Part shown: positions 41,435 through 49,958 of the stretch, one piece after another
Layout: each line of letters begins with the position of its first letter
Numbering within the stretch: position 1 is the first letter of the stretch
Source: Nocardia suismassiliense
GTDB taxonomy: Bacteria > Actinomycetota > Actinomycetes > Mycobacteriales > Mycobacteriaceae
Assembly (NCBI RefSeq): GCF_900269665.1
Contig: NZ_LT985361.1
Location: 7,849,694 to 7,913,693, forward strand
DNA length: 64,000 nucleotides
Direction: 5' to 3'
The notes under the pieces: model-generated
What the model saw: only the letters and a program-made list of their open reading frames with translations
What the model was told of the DNA's origin: nothing
Database searches by the model: none
Made by a program: the position numbers and the translations under genes

Positions 41435-43216
41435 ATGAGTGTGACGCAGACCGAACAACTTCAGGCGGTTCGACCCTATCCGCGGCGGATGGGGCCGAAG
41501 GGTTCCTACATCTGGAAGATGATCACGACCACCGATCCGAAGGTGCTCGGGGTCATGTATCTGGTCTCGGCGATGTCGTTCTTCTTCATCGGCGGACTGA
41601 TGGCGTTGCTGATGCGCGGCGAACTGGCCCGGCCCGGCATGCAGTTCCTGTCGCCGGAGCAGTACAACCAGCTGTTCACCATGCACGGCACCCTGATGCT
41701 GCTGTTCTACGCCACCCCGATCGTCTTCGGTTTCGCGAATGCCGTGCTGCCCTTGCAGATCGGCGCGCCGGACGTCGCGTTCCCGCGGCTCAACGCGTTC
41801 AGCTATTGGCTGTATCTGTTCGGCGCCACCATCGCGACCGCGGGCTTCATCACCCCCGGCGGGGCCGCCGACTTCGGCTGGACCGGGTACACGCCGCTGA
41901 GCAACTTCCAGCACGCGCCCGGCGTGGGCGGCGATCTCTGGATCATGGGCTTGATCCTGTCCGGCCTCGGCACCATCCTCGGCGGCGTCAACATGATCAC
42001 CACGATCATCTGCCTGCGCGCGCCCGGCATGATCATGTTCCGGATGCCGATCTTCACCTGGAACATCCTGATCACCAGCATCCTTGTGCTGCTTGCCTTT
42101 CCGATCCTGACGGCCGCACTGTTCGCGCTGGCGATCGACCGCCATCTCGGCGCGCACATCTACGACCCGGCCAACGGTGGCGTGATCCTGTGGCAGCACC
42201 TGTTCTGGTTCTTCGGCCATCCCGAGGTGTACATCGTGGCGCTGCCGTTCTTCGGCATAGTCACCGAGATCTTCCCGGTGTTCAGCCGCAAGCCGCTGTT
42301 CGGTTACACCGCACTGGTGTACGCGACGATCTCGATCGGCGCGCTGTCGGTGGCGGTCTGGGCCCATCACATGTATGCGACGGGATCTGTTCTGCTGCCC
42401 TTCTTTTCGCTGATGACCTTCTTGATCGCGGTGCCCACCGGGGTGAAGTTCTTCAACTGGATCTTCACGATGTGGCGCGGGCAGTTGACCTTCGAGACGC
42501 CGATGCTGTGGTCACTGGGCTTCCTGGTCACCTTCCTCTTCGGCGGCCTGTCGGGCATCATCCTGGCCAGCCCGCCGCTCGACTTCCACGTCACCGACTC
42601 GTATTTCGTGGTGGCGCACTTCCATTACGTGCTGTTCGGGACCATCGTGTTCGCGACGTTCGCGGGTATCTACTTCTGGTTCCCGAAGATGACCGGGCGG
42701 CTGATGGACGAGCGCCTCGGCAAGTTGCATTTCTGGACGACCTTCGTCGGTTTCCACACCACGTTCCTGGTGCAGCACTGGGTGGGTTCGGAAGGGATGC
42801 CGCGCCGCTACGCCGACTATCTGCCCAGCGACGGATTCACGGTGCTGAACACCGTCTCCTCCATCGGCGCGTTCGTGCTCGGGGCGTCGATGCTGCCGTT
42901 CATCTGGAACGTCTTCAAGAGCTATCGGTACGGCGAAGTGGTCACCGTGGACGATCCGTGGGGTTACGGGAACTCGCTGGAATGGGCGACCACCTGCCCG
43001 CCGCCGCGGCACAACTTCTACGAGCTGCCGCGGATCCGGTCCGAGCGACCGGCCTTCGAGTTGCACTATCCGCACATGGTGGAGCGGATGCGGACCGAGG
43101 CGTACGCGGGCTGGGGCGCCGAGCAGCGGGCGGCCATGCTCGTCCAGGATCGTGCGATCGATGAGAACAGGCCCTCGCTGGAGAAAAAGCCGGGTATCGA
43201 GAGCACGCCAGAATAG
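41435..43216 (+). CDS. ctaD: Cytochrome c oxidase subunit I (aa3 type)
   Basis: A 593-residue haem-copper oxidase subunit I with 12 helices. Haem a ligand in FTMHGTLMLLFY near residue 90; CuB and cross-linked Tyr in FFGHPEVYIVALP near 265; the two CuB histidines in AHHMYATG near 313; haem a3/a ligands in VVAHFHYVLFG near 400; K-channel lysine in PTGVKFFNW. It reduces oxygen to water and pumps protons. ctaC, ctaE and bc1 genes are absent nearby, so it is a lone copy, possibly a second ctaD. GGAGG lies 11 bases before ATG 41435; GTG 41423 is too close. Confidence 0.93.
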   Translation: MSVTQTEQLQAVRPYPRRMGPKGSYIWKMITTTDPKVLGVMYLVSAMSFFFIGGLMALLMRGELARPGMQFLSPEQYNQLFTMHGTLMLLFYATPIVFGFANAVLPLQIGAPDVAFPRLNAFSYWLYLFGATIATAGFITPGGAADFGWTGYTPLSNFQHAPGVGGDLWIMGLILSGLGTILGGVNMITTIICLRAPGMIMFRMPIFTWNILITSILVLLAFPILTAALFALAIDRHLGAHIYDPANGGVILWQHLFWFFGHPEVYIVALPFFGIVTEIFPVFSRKPLFGYTALVYATISIGALSVAVWAHHMYATGSVLLPFFSLMTFLIAVPTGVKFFNWIFTMWRGQLTFETPMLWSLGFLVTFLFGGLSGIILASPPLDFHVTDSYFVVAHFHYVLFGTIVFATFAGIYFWFPKMTGRLMDERLGKLHFWTTFVGFHTTFLVQHWVGSEGMPRRYADYLPSDGFTVLNTVSSIGAFVLGASMLPFIWNVFKSYRYGEVVTVDDPWGYGNSLEWATTCPPPRHNFYELPRIRSERPAFELHYPHMVERMRTEAYAGWGAEQRAAMLVQDRAIDENRPSLEKKPGIESTPE

Positions 43217-43276
43217 CTATTGCTGAATCAGCAAAGAAGTTTGCCAGAACAGCCTCGCGCGTGGATCGTGGTGCTC

Positions 43277-43942
43277 ATGACCGAGACACACAACCACGGC
43301 AGCAGCCAGATGACCCCCTACGACGGCGACGATACGGTCGGTTACTGGGAGCACTTCTACCAGGAGCGGGAACGCGTCTGGTCCGGGTTGCCCAATGTCT
43401 TCCTCGTCCGCGAGATCGAGTCGGTGCCACCGGGTTCCGCTCTTGACCTCGGGTGCGCGGAAGGCGCCGACGCCGTCTGGCTCGCCCAGCGCGGTTGGCG
43501 CGTCACCGCCATCGACGTCTCCGAGACCGCGCTGGGCCGTGCTCGCGCCCACGCCGCCGACGAAGGCATCACCGACATCGACTGGCAGCAACACGATCTC
43601 GCGAACTCCTTCCCCGAAGGACAATTCGACCTCGTCAACGCCCAATACCTGCACTCCCCCGTCGCCCAGGCCGACGAACGCGAAAAGATCCTGCGCCGCG
43701 CCGCCGAAGCCGTCGCCCCCGGCGGCCAGCTCCTCATCGTCGGCCACGCCGGCTGGCCCACCTGGGTCCAAGACCCGCCCAACATCCACCTCCCCACCAC
43801 CGCCGAAGTCCTCGCAGGCCTCCACCTCACCCCCACCGAATGGACCGTCGAAGTCGACGAGGTCGTCGACCGCGAACACGCCGGCCCCGAAGGCGAACCC
43901 GGAACCCGCCAGGACAACATCCTCCGCATCCGCCGCCACTGA
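43277..43942 (+). CDS. Class I SAM-dependent methyltransferase
   Basis: A 221-residue methyltransferase. The SAM-binding motif I is ALDLGCAEGADAVWLA near residue 56, motif II VTAIDVSE near 77, and a motif like QYLHSPVAQ near 123. The substrate is unknown; thiol and arsenite methyltransferases look similar. Synonymous codon use changes to C-ending, CC-rich codons in the second half compared with the ctaD gene before it. I chose ATG 43277 over the frame start at 43220, as the first residues are family-like from there. It abuts the convergent kinase gene. Confidence 0.82.
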   Translation: MTETHNHGSSQMTPYDGDDTVGYWEHFYQERERVWSGLPNVFLVREIESVPPGSALDLGCAEGADAVWLAQRGWRVTAIDVSETALGRARAHAADEGITDIDWQQHDLANSFPEGQFDLVNAQYLHSPVAQADEREKILRRAAEAVAPGGQLLIVGHAGWPTWVQDPPNIHLPTTAEVLAGLHLTPTEWTVEVDEVVDREHAGPEGEPGTRQDNILRIRRH

Positions 43943-43943
43943 T

Positions 43944-44477
43944 TCAGCGCGTCCGCCGACCAGCTACCCGCTCGACCTCCACCGCCACCTCGGCACCACA
44001 AACCGGCCGCGCCGTATCCACCCGAACCGTCGGCGCGAGGTCGAGCGGCGCGGCCTGCGCCGCCCACACCGCCCAGTCACTGACAAGGCGCTGCTCGTCC
44101 CGATGTATCGCGGCCCGGCGCCTACCCGCATAACGAGCTTTCGCCAATTCGGCGGGGATGTCGCACCACACCTCCACGACCCGATTAGCCCCGGACTCGC
44201 CGATTCCCGTTGCGGCAAAAGACAAGTCCCGCGGCTTGAACCACCACGAGTCGATGACAACAGTCCCCGGCGTCGCCCGCGCCAACGCCCACACCGCGTC
44301 CATCGCGATGCCACCCAGCTCGGGGATGGCATCGGCGTCGGCAACACAGTCCGCCAGAGCCTCCTTGACCGTGTCCTTCGACAAGAACTCCGCCCCCAAC
44401 GCCGCCGCCAGCGATCGCCCGAGCGTCGTCTTACCGGACCCCGGCAATCCGTTGACCAGCACCAGGAATTCGGCCAT
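43944..44477 (-). CDS. P-loop kinase-like ATPase
   Basis: A 177-residue AAA/zeta-type P-loop protein. Walker A is NGLPGSGKTTLGRSLA at residue 9; a Walker-B-like VVIDSWWF lies near residue 72; and a lid-type RYAGRRR follows near 116. It resembles small kinases such as those acting on sugars, shikimate or nucleotides, and zeta toxins; the substrate is unknown. Convergent with the methyltransferase (1-base gap). Just behind it on the same strand is a decayed amidohydrolase end. Confidence 0.7.
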   Translation of the reverse strand: MAEFLVLVNGLPGSGKTTLGRSLAAALGAEFLSKDTVKEALADCVADADAIPELGGIAMDAVWALARATPGTVVIDSWWFKPRDLSFAATGIGESGANRVVEVWCDIPAELAKARYAGRRRAAIHRDEQRLVSDWAVWAAQAAPLDLAPTVRVDTARPVCGAEVAVEVERVAGRRTR

Positions 44478-44486
44478 CAGCTCCCC

Positions 44487-44565
44487 TCAGCGTTCGGTGG
44501 TGTCCAGGTGGAACACCCGGCGGGCGTTGCCGGCGAGGCTCCCCACGGATATCGCATTTGGTCAA
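44487..44565 (-). pseudogene. Remnant of an amidohydrolase C-terminus
   Basis: On the minus strand the last residues before a stop read GSLAGNARRVFHLDTTER, which looks like the usual amidohydrolase end (gNARRlFgl). No upstream coding frame matches, so only about 20 codons remain. It is probably a deletion remnant. Confidence 0.35.
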
Positions 44566-44936
44566 CGCCGCTTACGGTAACCAGGGTCCCGGTGCCGCTC
44601 AGGCGGATCGGCGAATCCAGGCACACGATCGAAATCCGCTCTGGCGTCGAAGCGCCATGGGACGGCGTGCGGAAAATTCGTGGGGTGATCCGCCCACCGA
44701 ATGGGTATTAGGTCTTTACGCCGTATCGCCGACGATCGGTAGCTGAGCCAACCGGCCCGGGTGTCCGCATCGCAACGGCGCGGCGCGGGCACCCCTCCGC
44801 TGGGGGCTCACAGGGAATCCCCAGCTCGCTCGCAGGGCGGGCAGCGGTTGCCGGGTGACTATGGGCGCATGATGGGTACCGATCTCGCATGGTTCGGCGC
44901 TGGTCGGCGGCCGTGCGTGGCACCGGCGAGCCGGGC
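44566..44936. other. Non-coding stretch before the sensor kinase
   Basis: No credible gene in either strand. It holds an AT-poorer promoter region with a repeat-like CTCACAGGGAATCCCCAGC at 44810-44828 (GGGAATCCC is nearly palindromic). No response regulator, complete or broken, is recognisable here. Confidence 0.5.
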
Positions 44937-46451
44937 ATGAGCGCGCGGGCTCGATTGGCGCGGCGCGTGGCGTCGGTTCCGTTGCGGATCGGGTTGGTGA
45001 TCGCGGTGCTGCTGCTGACCGCGGCGGCCCTGCTCGCCTCGGGGGTGGCGGTGACCTCGGCATTGAGCCAATCGCTGACCCAACGCACCGACGAGCAGCT
45101 CTACGATGCGGCGCGCTCGTGGGCCCAGCCCCGGCCGATGAAGCAGGTGCGCACGAGTGACGGTGCCGTGCAATGGGTTCCGGCGGACGCGCCCGGCCCG
45201 CTGCCGCGGTGGCCCGGCGACCAACCGCGCCGGTTCTTCGAACTGCACAAGAGCGCGGGCGGGCAGGTGTTCTTCGAGGTCGCGGGTGGCGGCAATGCTT
45301 CGGGCATACCGGATCTCGCGAAGCAGTCCGGGGACGCTCCGGCGACGGTCGACTCGGCCGACGGCTCGTCCGTGCACTGGCGGGTATTGACCACCAAGAA
45401 CCAGTACGGCTCGACCACCATCGGCCTGCCGCTGACCGACAACCAGGAGACGGTCTCGCATTTGATCTTCATCGAGATCGCCACGGGCACAGCAGCGTTG
45501 ATTGCGCTCGGCGTGGTCGGTTACCTGGTGATCCAGCGGAGCCTGCGGCCGCTGCGCGAGGTGGAGGACACCGCGGCGGCCATCGCGGGCGGCGATCTGC
45601 ACCGGCGGGTCCCGGTCCGCGACGTGGATACCGAGGTCGATCATCTGGCTCGCTCGTTGAACGAGATGCTCGCCCGGATCCAATACGGCGTCGCGGCGAC
45701 GGAGGCGTCCGAGGAGGCCGCCCGCCGTTCCGAGGCCACGATGCGCCGGTTCGTCGCCGACGCCAGCCACGAGTTACGGACCCCGCTGACCACCATTCGC
45801 GGTTTCGCCGAGCTGTATCGGCAGGGCGCGAGCACCGATGCCGCCATGGTGATCGGCCGCATCGAGTCCGAGTCCGAACGGATGAGCCTGCTCGTCGAGG
45901 ATCTGCTGCTGCTGGCGCGGCTGGACGAAAAGCGCCCGCTGGAGCGCGAACCGGTGGATCTGCTGGCCCTGGCCGGTGATGCCGTGCACAACGCCCGAGC
46001 CGTGGCCGCACGCCAAAAGCCAACGCCGGCAACACCGGAGCGGCGCATCGGCGTGGTGGTCGACCGAGGCGAGGGCACGATGGAGGTGATCGGCGACGAA
46101 CCACGACTGCGCCAGATCCTGGCCAACCTGCTCGGCAACGCCCTCGCGCACACGCCGTCGCAGGCGGCGATCATCGTGCGGCTCACCCCGTTTCGCGACG
46201 AGGTGCGCCTCGACGTGATCGACTCCGGCCCCGGACTCGCACCCGAGGCCGCCGCCCGCGTCTTCGAGCGCTTCTACCGCACCGACAGCTCCCGCACCCG
46301 GGCGAGCGGCGGCGCAGGCCTCGGCCTCTCGATCGTGCACGCGCTGGTGGCGGCGCACGGCGGCCGAGTCACGGTGCACAGCAAGCCCGGTGAGGGAGCC
46401 ACCTTCACGGTCACGCTGCCGCGCGAGCAAACCGCCTGTGCGACAACCTGA
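44937..46451 (+). CDS. Orphan two-component sensor histidine kinase
   Basis: A 504-residue kinase: helix near residues 14-40, extracytoplasmic domain about 42-175, second helix near 180-200, HAMP linker, HisKA dimerisation domain with phospho-histidine in DASHELRTPLTTIRG near 285, ATPase domain with N box NLLGNALAHT, DSGPGLAP and GGAGLGLSIVHAL. It senses an external signal and phosphorylates a response regulator. No regulator gene is next to it: the left neighbour is a pseudogene remnant and a kinase, the right is photolyase. ATG 44889 is an alternative start. Confidence 0.88.
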   Translation: MSARARLARRVASVPLRIGLVIAVLLLTAAALLASGVAVTSALSQSLTQRTDEQLYDAARSWAQPRPMKQVRTSDGAVQWVPADAPGPLPRWPGDQPRRFFELHKSAGGQVFFEVAGGGNASGIPDLAKQSGDAPATVDSADGSSVHWRVLTTKNQYGSTTIGLPLTDNQETVSHLIFIEIATGTAALIALGVVGYLVIQRSLRPLREVEDTAAAIAGGDLHRRVPVRDVDTEVDHLARSLNEMLARIQYGVAATEASEEAARRSEATMRRFVADASHELRTPLTTIRGFAELYRQGASTDAAMVIGRIESESERMSLLVEDLLLLARLDEKRPLEREPVDLLALAGDAVHNARAVAARQKPTPATPERRIGVVVDRGEGTMEVIGDEPRLRQILANLLGNALAHTPSQAAIIVRLTPFRDEVRLDVIDSGPGLAPEAAARVFERFYRTDSSRTRASGGAGLGLSIVHALVAAHGGRVTVHSKPGEGATFTVTLPREQTACATT

Positions 46452-46459
46452 CCCGGTCG

Positions 46460-47785
46460 CTACATCCCGACGCACTCGATGATCGGCGCCGGATAGACGC
46501 CCGGATCGACGTTTTCGCGCCACGGCGTGTGCACGGCGGCGCCCGGGATGTGCGCCAGTTCGGGCAGCCAGCAGCGCACATACTCGCCGTCCGGGTCGTA
46601 ACGCTTGGCTTGGCGCAGCGGATTCAGCACCCGATTCGGCCGGGTGTCGGTGCCGGTGCCGGCCACCCACTGCCAGTTGAGTTGATTGTTCGCCAGATCG
46701 GCGTCGACCAACCAGTGCAGGAAGTGCGCGGCCCCGATGCGCCAGTCCACGCGCAGCGATTTCGCCAGAAAGCTCGCGGAGATCAATCGGGCGCGCCCCG
46801 GCATCCACCCTTCGGCCTGCAACTGCCGCATGGCTGCGTCGATGACCGGGTAACCGGTGCGTCCGTCCTGCCAGGCGCTGACGGCTTGGGGATCATCGCG
46901 CCAAGTGACCGACCGGGGCCGATAGTCCGACCACGCGGCGTCCGGCCTGGCGGCGAGCAGCTGATGATGGAAGTCGCGCCATGCCAGCTGCCTGGCGAAG
47001 GCATGCCCGCCCGGCGTCGCCATGTCCACCCGGTGCACCAGTTCCACCGGCGACACGCACCCGAAGTGCAGATACGGCGAGAGGTGCGAGGTGGCGTCAG
47101 CGGCGAGATCGTCGTTGTTGTCCTCGTAACCTGCGATCGGCCCGGACAGCCAGTCGCGCAGTATCTTTCGCCCGGTCGTCTCACCACCCACGGCGAGCTG
47201 CGGCGACGTCGGACCCGCGCAGAGTTGCTCGGCTTCGGGCAGCGGATCGCTCGCCACCGGCGGCATGGTGAGCTCGCGCGGCTTGCCGAACGGCTTACGC
47301 TGATGCGCCTCGGCCCAGCGGCGGAAGTACGGCGTGAAGACGGCGAAATGGTCGCGCCCGGTGGACGGGACGAGCACCTCGGGATCGGCGGCGGTGATCG
47401 TCGCGGCATGGCTGTGCAGCAGGCAACCGCGCTCTTCGAGGCGTTCTCGCAGGGCCTGTTCGCGCCTGCGGCTGTACCCGCTCACGTCGGCGGCGATGTG
47501 CACGCTGTCGGCGTGCACCTGCGCCGCCACCTCGGCGACCGCGTCGACGACATTGCCGCGCCGCACCACCAGTCGGCCACCGATGGCCCGCAATTCGGCG
47601 TCCAGCTCGCCCAGTGCGGCGGCGAGGAAACGCGCCCGATTCGGCGCGGCGAAACGCCCGGCCGCGATGGCGTCGTCGACGACGAACAGTGGAACCACCG
47701 CCGCGCCCTCGCGATGGGCGGCGGTGAGCACCGGATTGTCGTGCACCCGCAGGTCACGGGTGAACACTGCGATGGTGACGGTCAT
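46460..47785 (-). CDS. phr: Deoxyribodipyrimidine photolyase
   Basis: A 441-residue cryptochrome/photolyase family protein that repairs cyclobutane pyrimidine dimers using light. N-terminal antenna domain (VAVFTRDLRVHDNPVL-like start), FAD-binding domain with WRDFHHQLLAARPDAAWSDY, DAAMRQLQAEGWMPGRARLI near residue 315 and LANNQLNWQWVAGTGTD near 365 with the aromatic triad. ATG 47785 has AGAGGAGC upstream; the frame to 47854 is not needed. It starts a run of light- and oxidative-stress type genes. Confidence 0.95.
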   Translation of the reverse strand: MTVTIAVFTRDLRVHDNPVLTAAHREGAAVVPLFVVDDAIAAGRFAAPNRARFLAAALGELDAELRAIGGRLVVRRGNVVDAVAEVAAQVHADSVHIAADVSGYSRRREQALRERLEERGCLLHSHAATITAADPEVLVPSTGRDHFAVFTPYFRRWAEAHQRKPFGKPRELTMPPVASDPLPEAEQLCAGPTSPQLAVGGETTGRKILRDWLSGPIAGYEDNNDDLAADATSHLSPYLHFGCVSPVELVHRVDMATPGGHAFARQLAWRDFHHQLLAARPDAAWSDYRPRSVTWRDDPQAVSAWQDGRTGYPVIDAAMRQLQAEGWMPGRARLISASFLAKSLRVDWRIGAAHFLHWLVDADLANNQLNWQWVAGTGTDTRPNRVLNPLRQAKRYDPDGEYVRCWLPELAHIPGAAVHTPWRENVDPGVYPAPIIECVGM

Positions 47786-47911
47786 CTGCTCCTCTTCGCA
47801 CAGTGCGGGGACAAATCCACTCCGGCAACCACAAGGGTGGCGCCACGGTGCCACGGGCGGCTCAATGCTGGACCCCGTCGACGCGACCCTGGCGGGTGCC
47901 GGAGAAGTTGA

Positions 47912-48523
47912 TCAGAGCGTGCAGAGCGGGACGATATCCGTCCGGCCGCCGCTGCTGGGCGAGGTCAGGTACAGGCACGGGTCCTGGCCTGCCGCAACGA
48001 TTTCCGCGCGCACCCGCGACCACGCGGCCGCATCCAGCATCGGTGCGCGGGCCAGCACGAAGCCCGATGTCCGCTCCGGGTTGGTCACCAGCGCCCACGA
48101 GTAATCCGGGCCCAGGGCGGTCACGATGTAGTTGGTCGGCCCGGCGAGCCGGTCCTGGGTGGGTACCCCGGGAAAGCTGACGTGCAACTGCGCACCGGTG
48201 GCCCGGTCGTTGACCGTCGCGGTGCCCATGATCTCGTTGTTCGTATTCGTCCAGGTGGTGCAGGTGTTGCGCACCGAGATGTTGCCTTGCGGGTCGAGCG
48301 CGTAGTTCGCCTGAGTATCGCGCGCACAGACGAGGTTGAAGTACTGCGGGACCGCCGCGAGCTGGTTCCAGGTACCGAGGTACCGGTTCAGGTCCAGCGA
48401 CGGGACCGGTGCCGGTGCGGCGACGGGGGCAGCTTGCGCACCACCCACGGCCAAGAATGCGCCGGCCACACCGGCCAGGGCAACGAGCAGGCGAACGGGA
48501 TACCGCTTCGTTCGTGATGTCAC
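47912..48523 (-). CDS. Secreted lipocalin
   Basis: A 203-residue exported protein: signal peptide over residues 1-31 ending AVGGAQA, then a lipocalin domain with the GxW motif in LNRYLGTWNQLAAVPQYF and a calycin-type C-terminus with cysteines (ARDTQ region and DPCLYL, PLCTL) that may form disulfides. Lipocalins bind lipids or other hydrophobic ligands; bacterial Blc proteins help membrane maintenance. GTG 48523 has GGAG five bases upstream. It lies between photolyase and the MerR-B12 regulator, as in light-regulated gene sets of other bacteria. Confidence 0.85.
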   Translation of the reverse strand: MTSRTKRYPVRLLVALAGVAGAFLAVGGAQAAPVAAPAPVPSLDLNRYLGTWNQLAAVPQYFNLVCARDTQANYALDPQGNISVRNTCTTWTNTNNEIMGTATVNDRATGAQLHVSFPGVPTQDRLAGPTNYIVTALGPDYSWALVTNPERTSGFVLARAPMLDAAAWSRVRAEIVAAGQDPCLYLTSPSSGGRTDIVPLCTL

Positions 48524-48705
48524 GCGAACTCCTCGGGAATCGACGACACCGACCATGGTAGCCGATAACGATGCACAAGTGATTCAATGTGTCGAGAATT
48601 GCGGAACGGGCCATCACCCGGAACCGATTGCCTCGCACGCCTCGCGCGATGCGCGGCCGCCCGGGCGTGGTGAAGCGGGCGAACCGGAACAGGCAGAATA
48701 GGGCG

Positions 48706-49551
48706 ATGTCCGCCGGTTCCGCTCCCGTTTCCGACGCGGCCGGGTACACGGTCCGCGCGGTCGCCGAGCGCCTCGGCATCCCCACGGCGACGCTGCGGAG
48801 CTGGAACCGCCGCTACAACATCGGCCCGCCACAGCACCGTCCCGGCAAACACCGCCTCTATACCGAGGCCGACATCGCGCTGCTCGGGCGGATGCTGACC
48901 CTCATCCAGGACGGCGCCAGCCCGGCGGGCGCGGCAGCGGCGGTGCGCGGCCCGGCGCCGCAGCTCGGTGACCGATTCCCGTTGCTCGCCGCGGCCTTCA
49001 CGCTGGAGACACGCGCGGTGTCCAACTATCTGGAGGCACACTTCCGCGCCTATGGCGTAGTGGACACGTGGGATCAGTTGTGCCGCCCCGCATTCGCCGA
49101 CATCGTCGCGCGCCAGGGTGCGGGCGAAGGCTGCATCGACGTGGAGCATCTGCTGTCGTGGTGCATCACCTCGGTGCTGCATCGCACCAATCCGCCGCCC
49201 GACGCGCCGGCGCCGCAACCGGTGGTGCTCGCCTGCACCAGCGGCGAGACGCACGCGCTGCCGCTCGAAGTACTGCGCGCGGCGCTCGCCGAGTGCGAAG
49301 TCGGCGCGCACATGCTCGGCGCGGACGTCCCGACCAGCGCACTGACCGACAGTCTCGCGCGCCATGATCAGCCGGCCTCGGTGGTGCTGTGGTCGCAGCA
49401 GGAATCGACGGCGCTGACCTCCGCGGTGCGCGCGTGCCAGGAAGCGGGCGCGCGAGTGTTCGTCGGCGGGCCGGGCTGGGATTCGGTGATCCTGCCCGAG
49501 TCGACCGAACGGGTGACGAGCCTGACGGACGCCGTCGAACATCTGAGCTGA
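48706..49551 (+). CDS. MerR-family regulator with B12-binding domain (CarH/LitR-like)
   Basis: A 281-residue regulator. MerR helix-turn-helix at residues 13-80 (VRAVAERLGIPTATLRSWNR), helical bundle about 85-165, then a Rossmann-type cobalamin-binding domain. The lower-ligand motif E-x-H is kept (SGETHALPLEVL near 182) as is VGAHMLGADVP. The W-x9-EH motif of CarH reads Q-x9-EH (QGAGEGCIDVEH near 138-149). CarH and LitR repress light-induced genes in the dark using adenosylcobalamin. Its neighbours (photolyase, lipocalin, Cfa) are typical targets. Confidence 0.87.
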   Translation: MSAGSAPVSDAAGYTVRAVAERLGIPTATLRSWNRRYNIGPPQHRPGKHRLYTEADIALLGRMLTLIQDGASPAGAAAAVRGPAPQLGDRFPLLAAAFTLETRAVSNYLEAHFRAYGVVDTWDQLCRPAFADIVARQGAGEGCIDVEHLLSWCITSVLHRTNPPPDAPAPQPVVLACTSGETHALPLEVLRAALAECEVGAHMLGADVPTSALTDSLARHDQPASVVLWSQQESTALTSAVRACQEAGARVFVGGPGWDSVILPESTERVTSLTDAVEHLS

Positions 49552-49958
49552 GCCACTCGGCAAACGATGCAATAACGAGGCAGTCAGCAACCGGCCTGTT
49601 TGCCGGATAAGCGTCGGGTTATCCGCTGCCGTATGTGCGGTGGCAACCGACCAGTCACCTCCCTGCCGCGGGTGACCGGCGGCCGGCGGGGACACCTCGA
49701 CCATCCCGCAGAGCCGAGGCCACCCGTCGATCGAATGCGGGCCACCTACACCGCCGGAGTCGGCCAGCCGATTTTCGCCGCCTCGATGACCGGGCGTTGC
49801 TCTTCGGCCACCGTCCGTACCACCCTGCGCGCGACAGTGGCGGTACCCCTTGCCCCACTTGTGGTCTCGGCGCCCCTGCGCAGGCCCGGCGTGCCTCTCC
49901 GAGCACGCGGTTTGCCACTCGTCCCCGGACCGCCCCAACACTTCGAGGAGTCTTCGCG
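49552..49958. other. Gap between the MerR regulator and cfa
   Basis: No credible gene. It contains the inverted repeat CGGATAA-N8-TTATCCG at 49604-49625, a possible operator or terminator, and a GAGGAG ribosome site at 49945-49950 for cfa. The open frame crossing it is not protein-like. Confidence 0.5.
49604..49625. promoter_or_regulatory. Inverted repeat CGGATAA-N8-TTATCCG
   Basis: Perfect 7-base arms at 49604-49610 and 49619-49625, 53 bases after the regulator stop and upstream of cfa. Candidate operator for the MerR-B12 regulator, or a hairpin terminator lacking a U tract. Confidence 0.45.

Noticed and set aside
43217..43939. Minus-strand 240-residue open frame opposite the methyltransferase
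   Set aside because: Gly/Val/Asp-rich low-complexity translation, typical of antisense GC-rich DNA; the plus strand has the SAM motifs.
44889..44936. Longer start for the orphan sensor kinase
   Set aside because: ATG 44889 adds 16 residues without a better ribosome site; kept only as an alternative.
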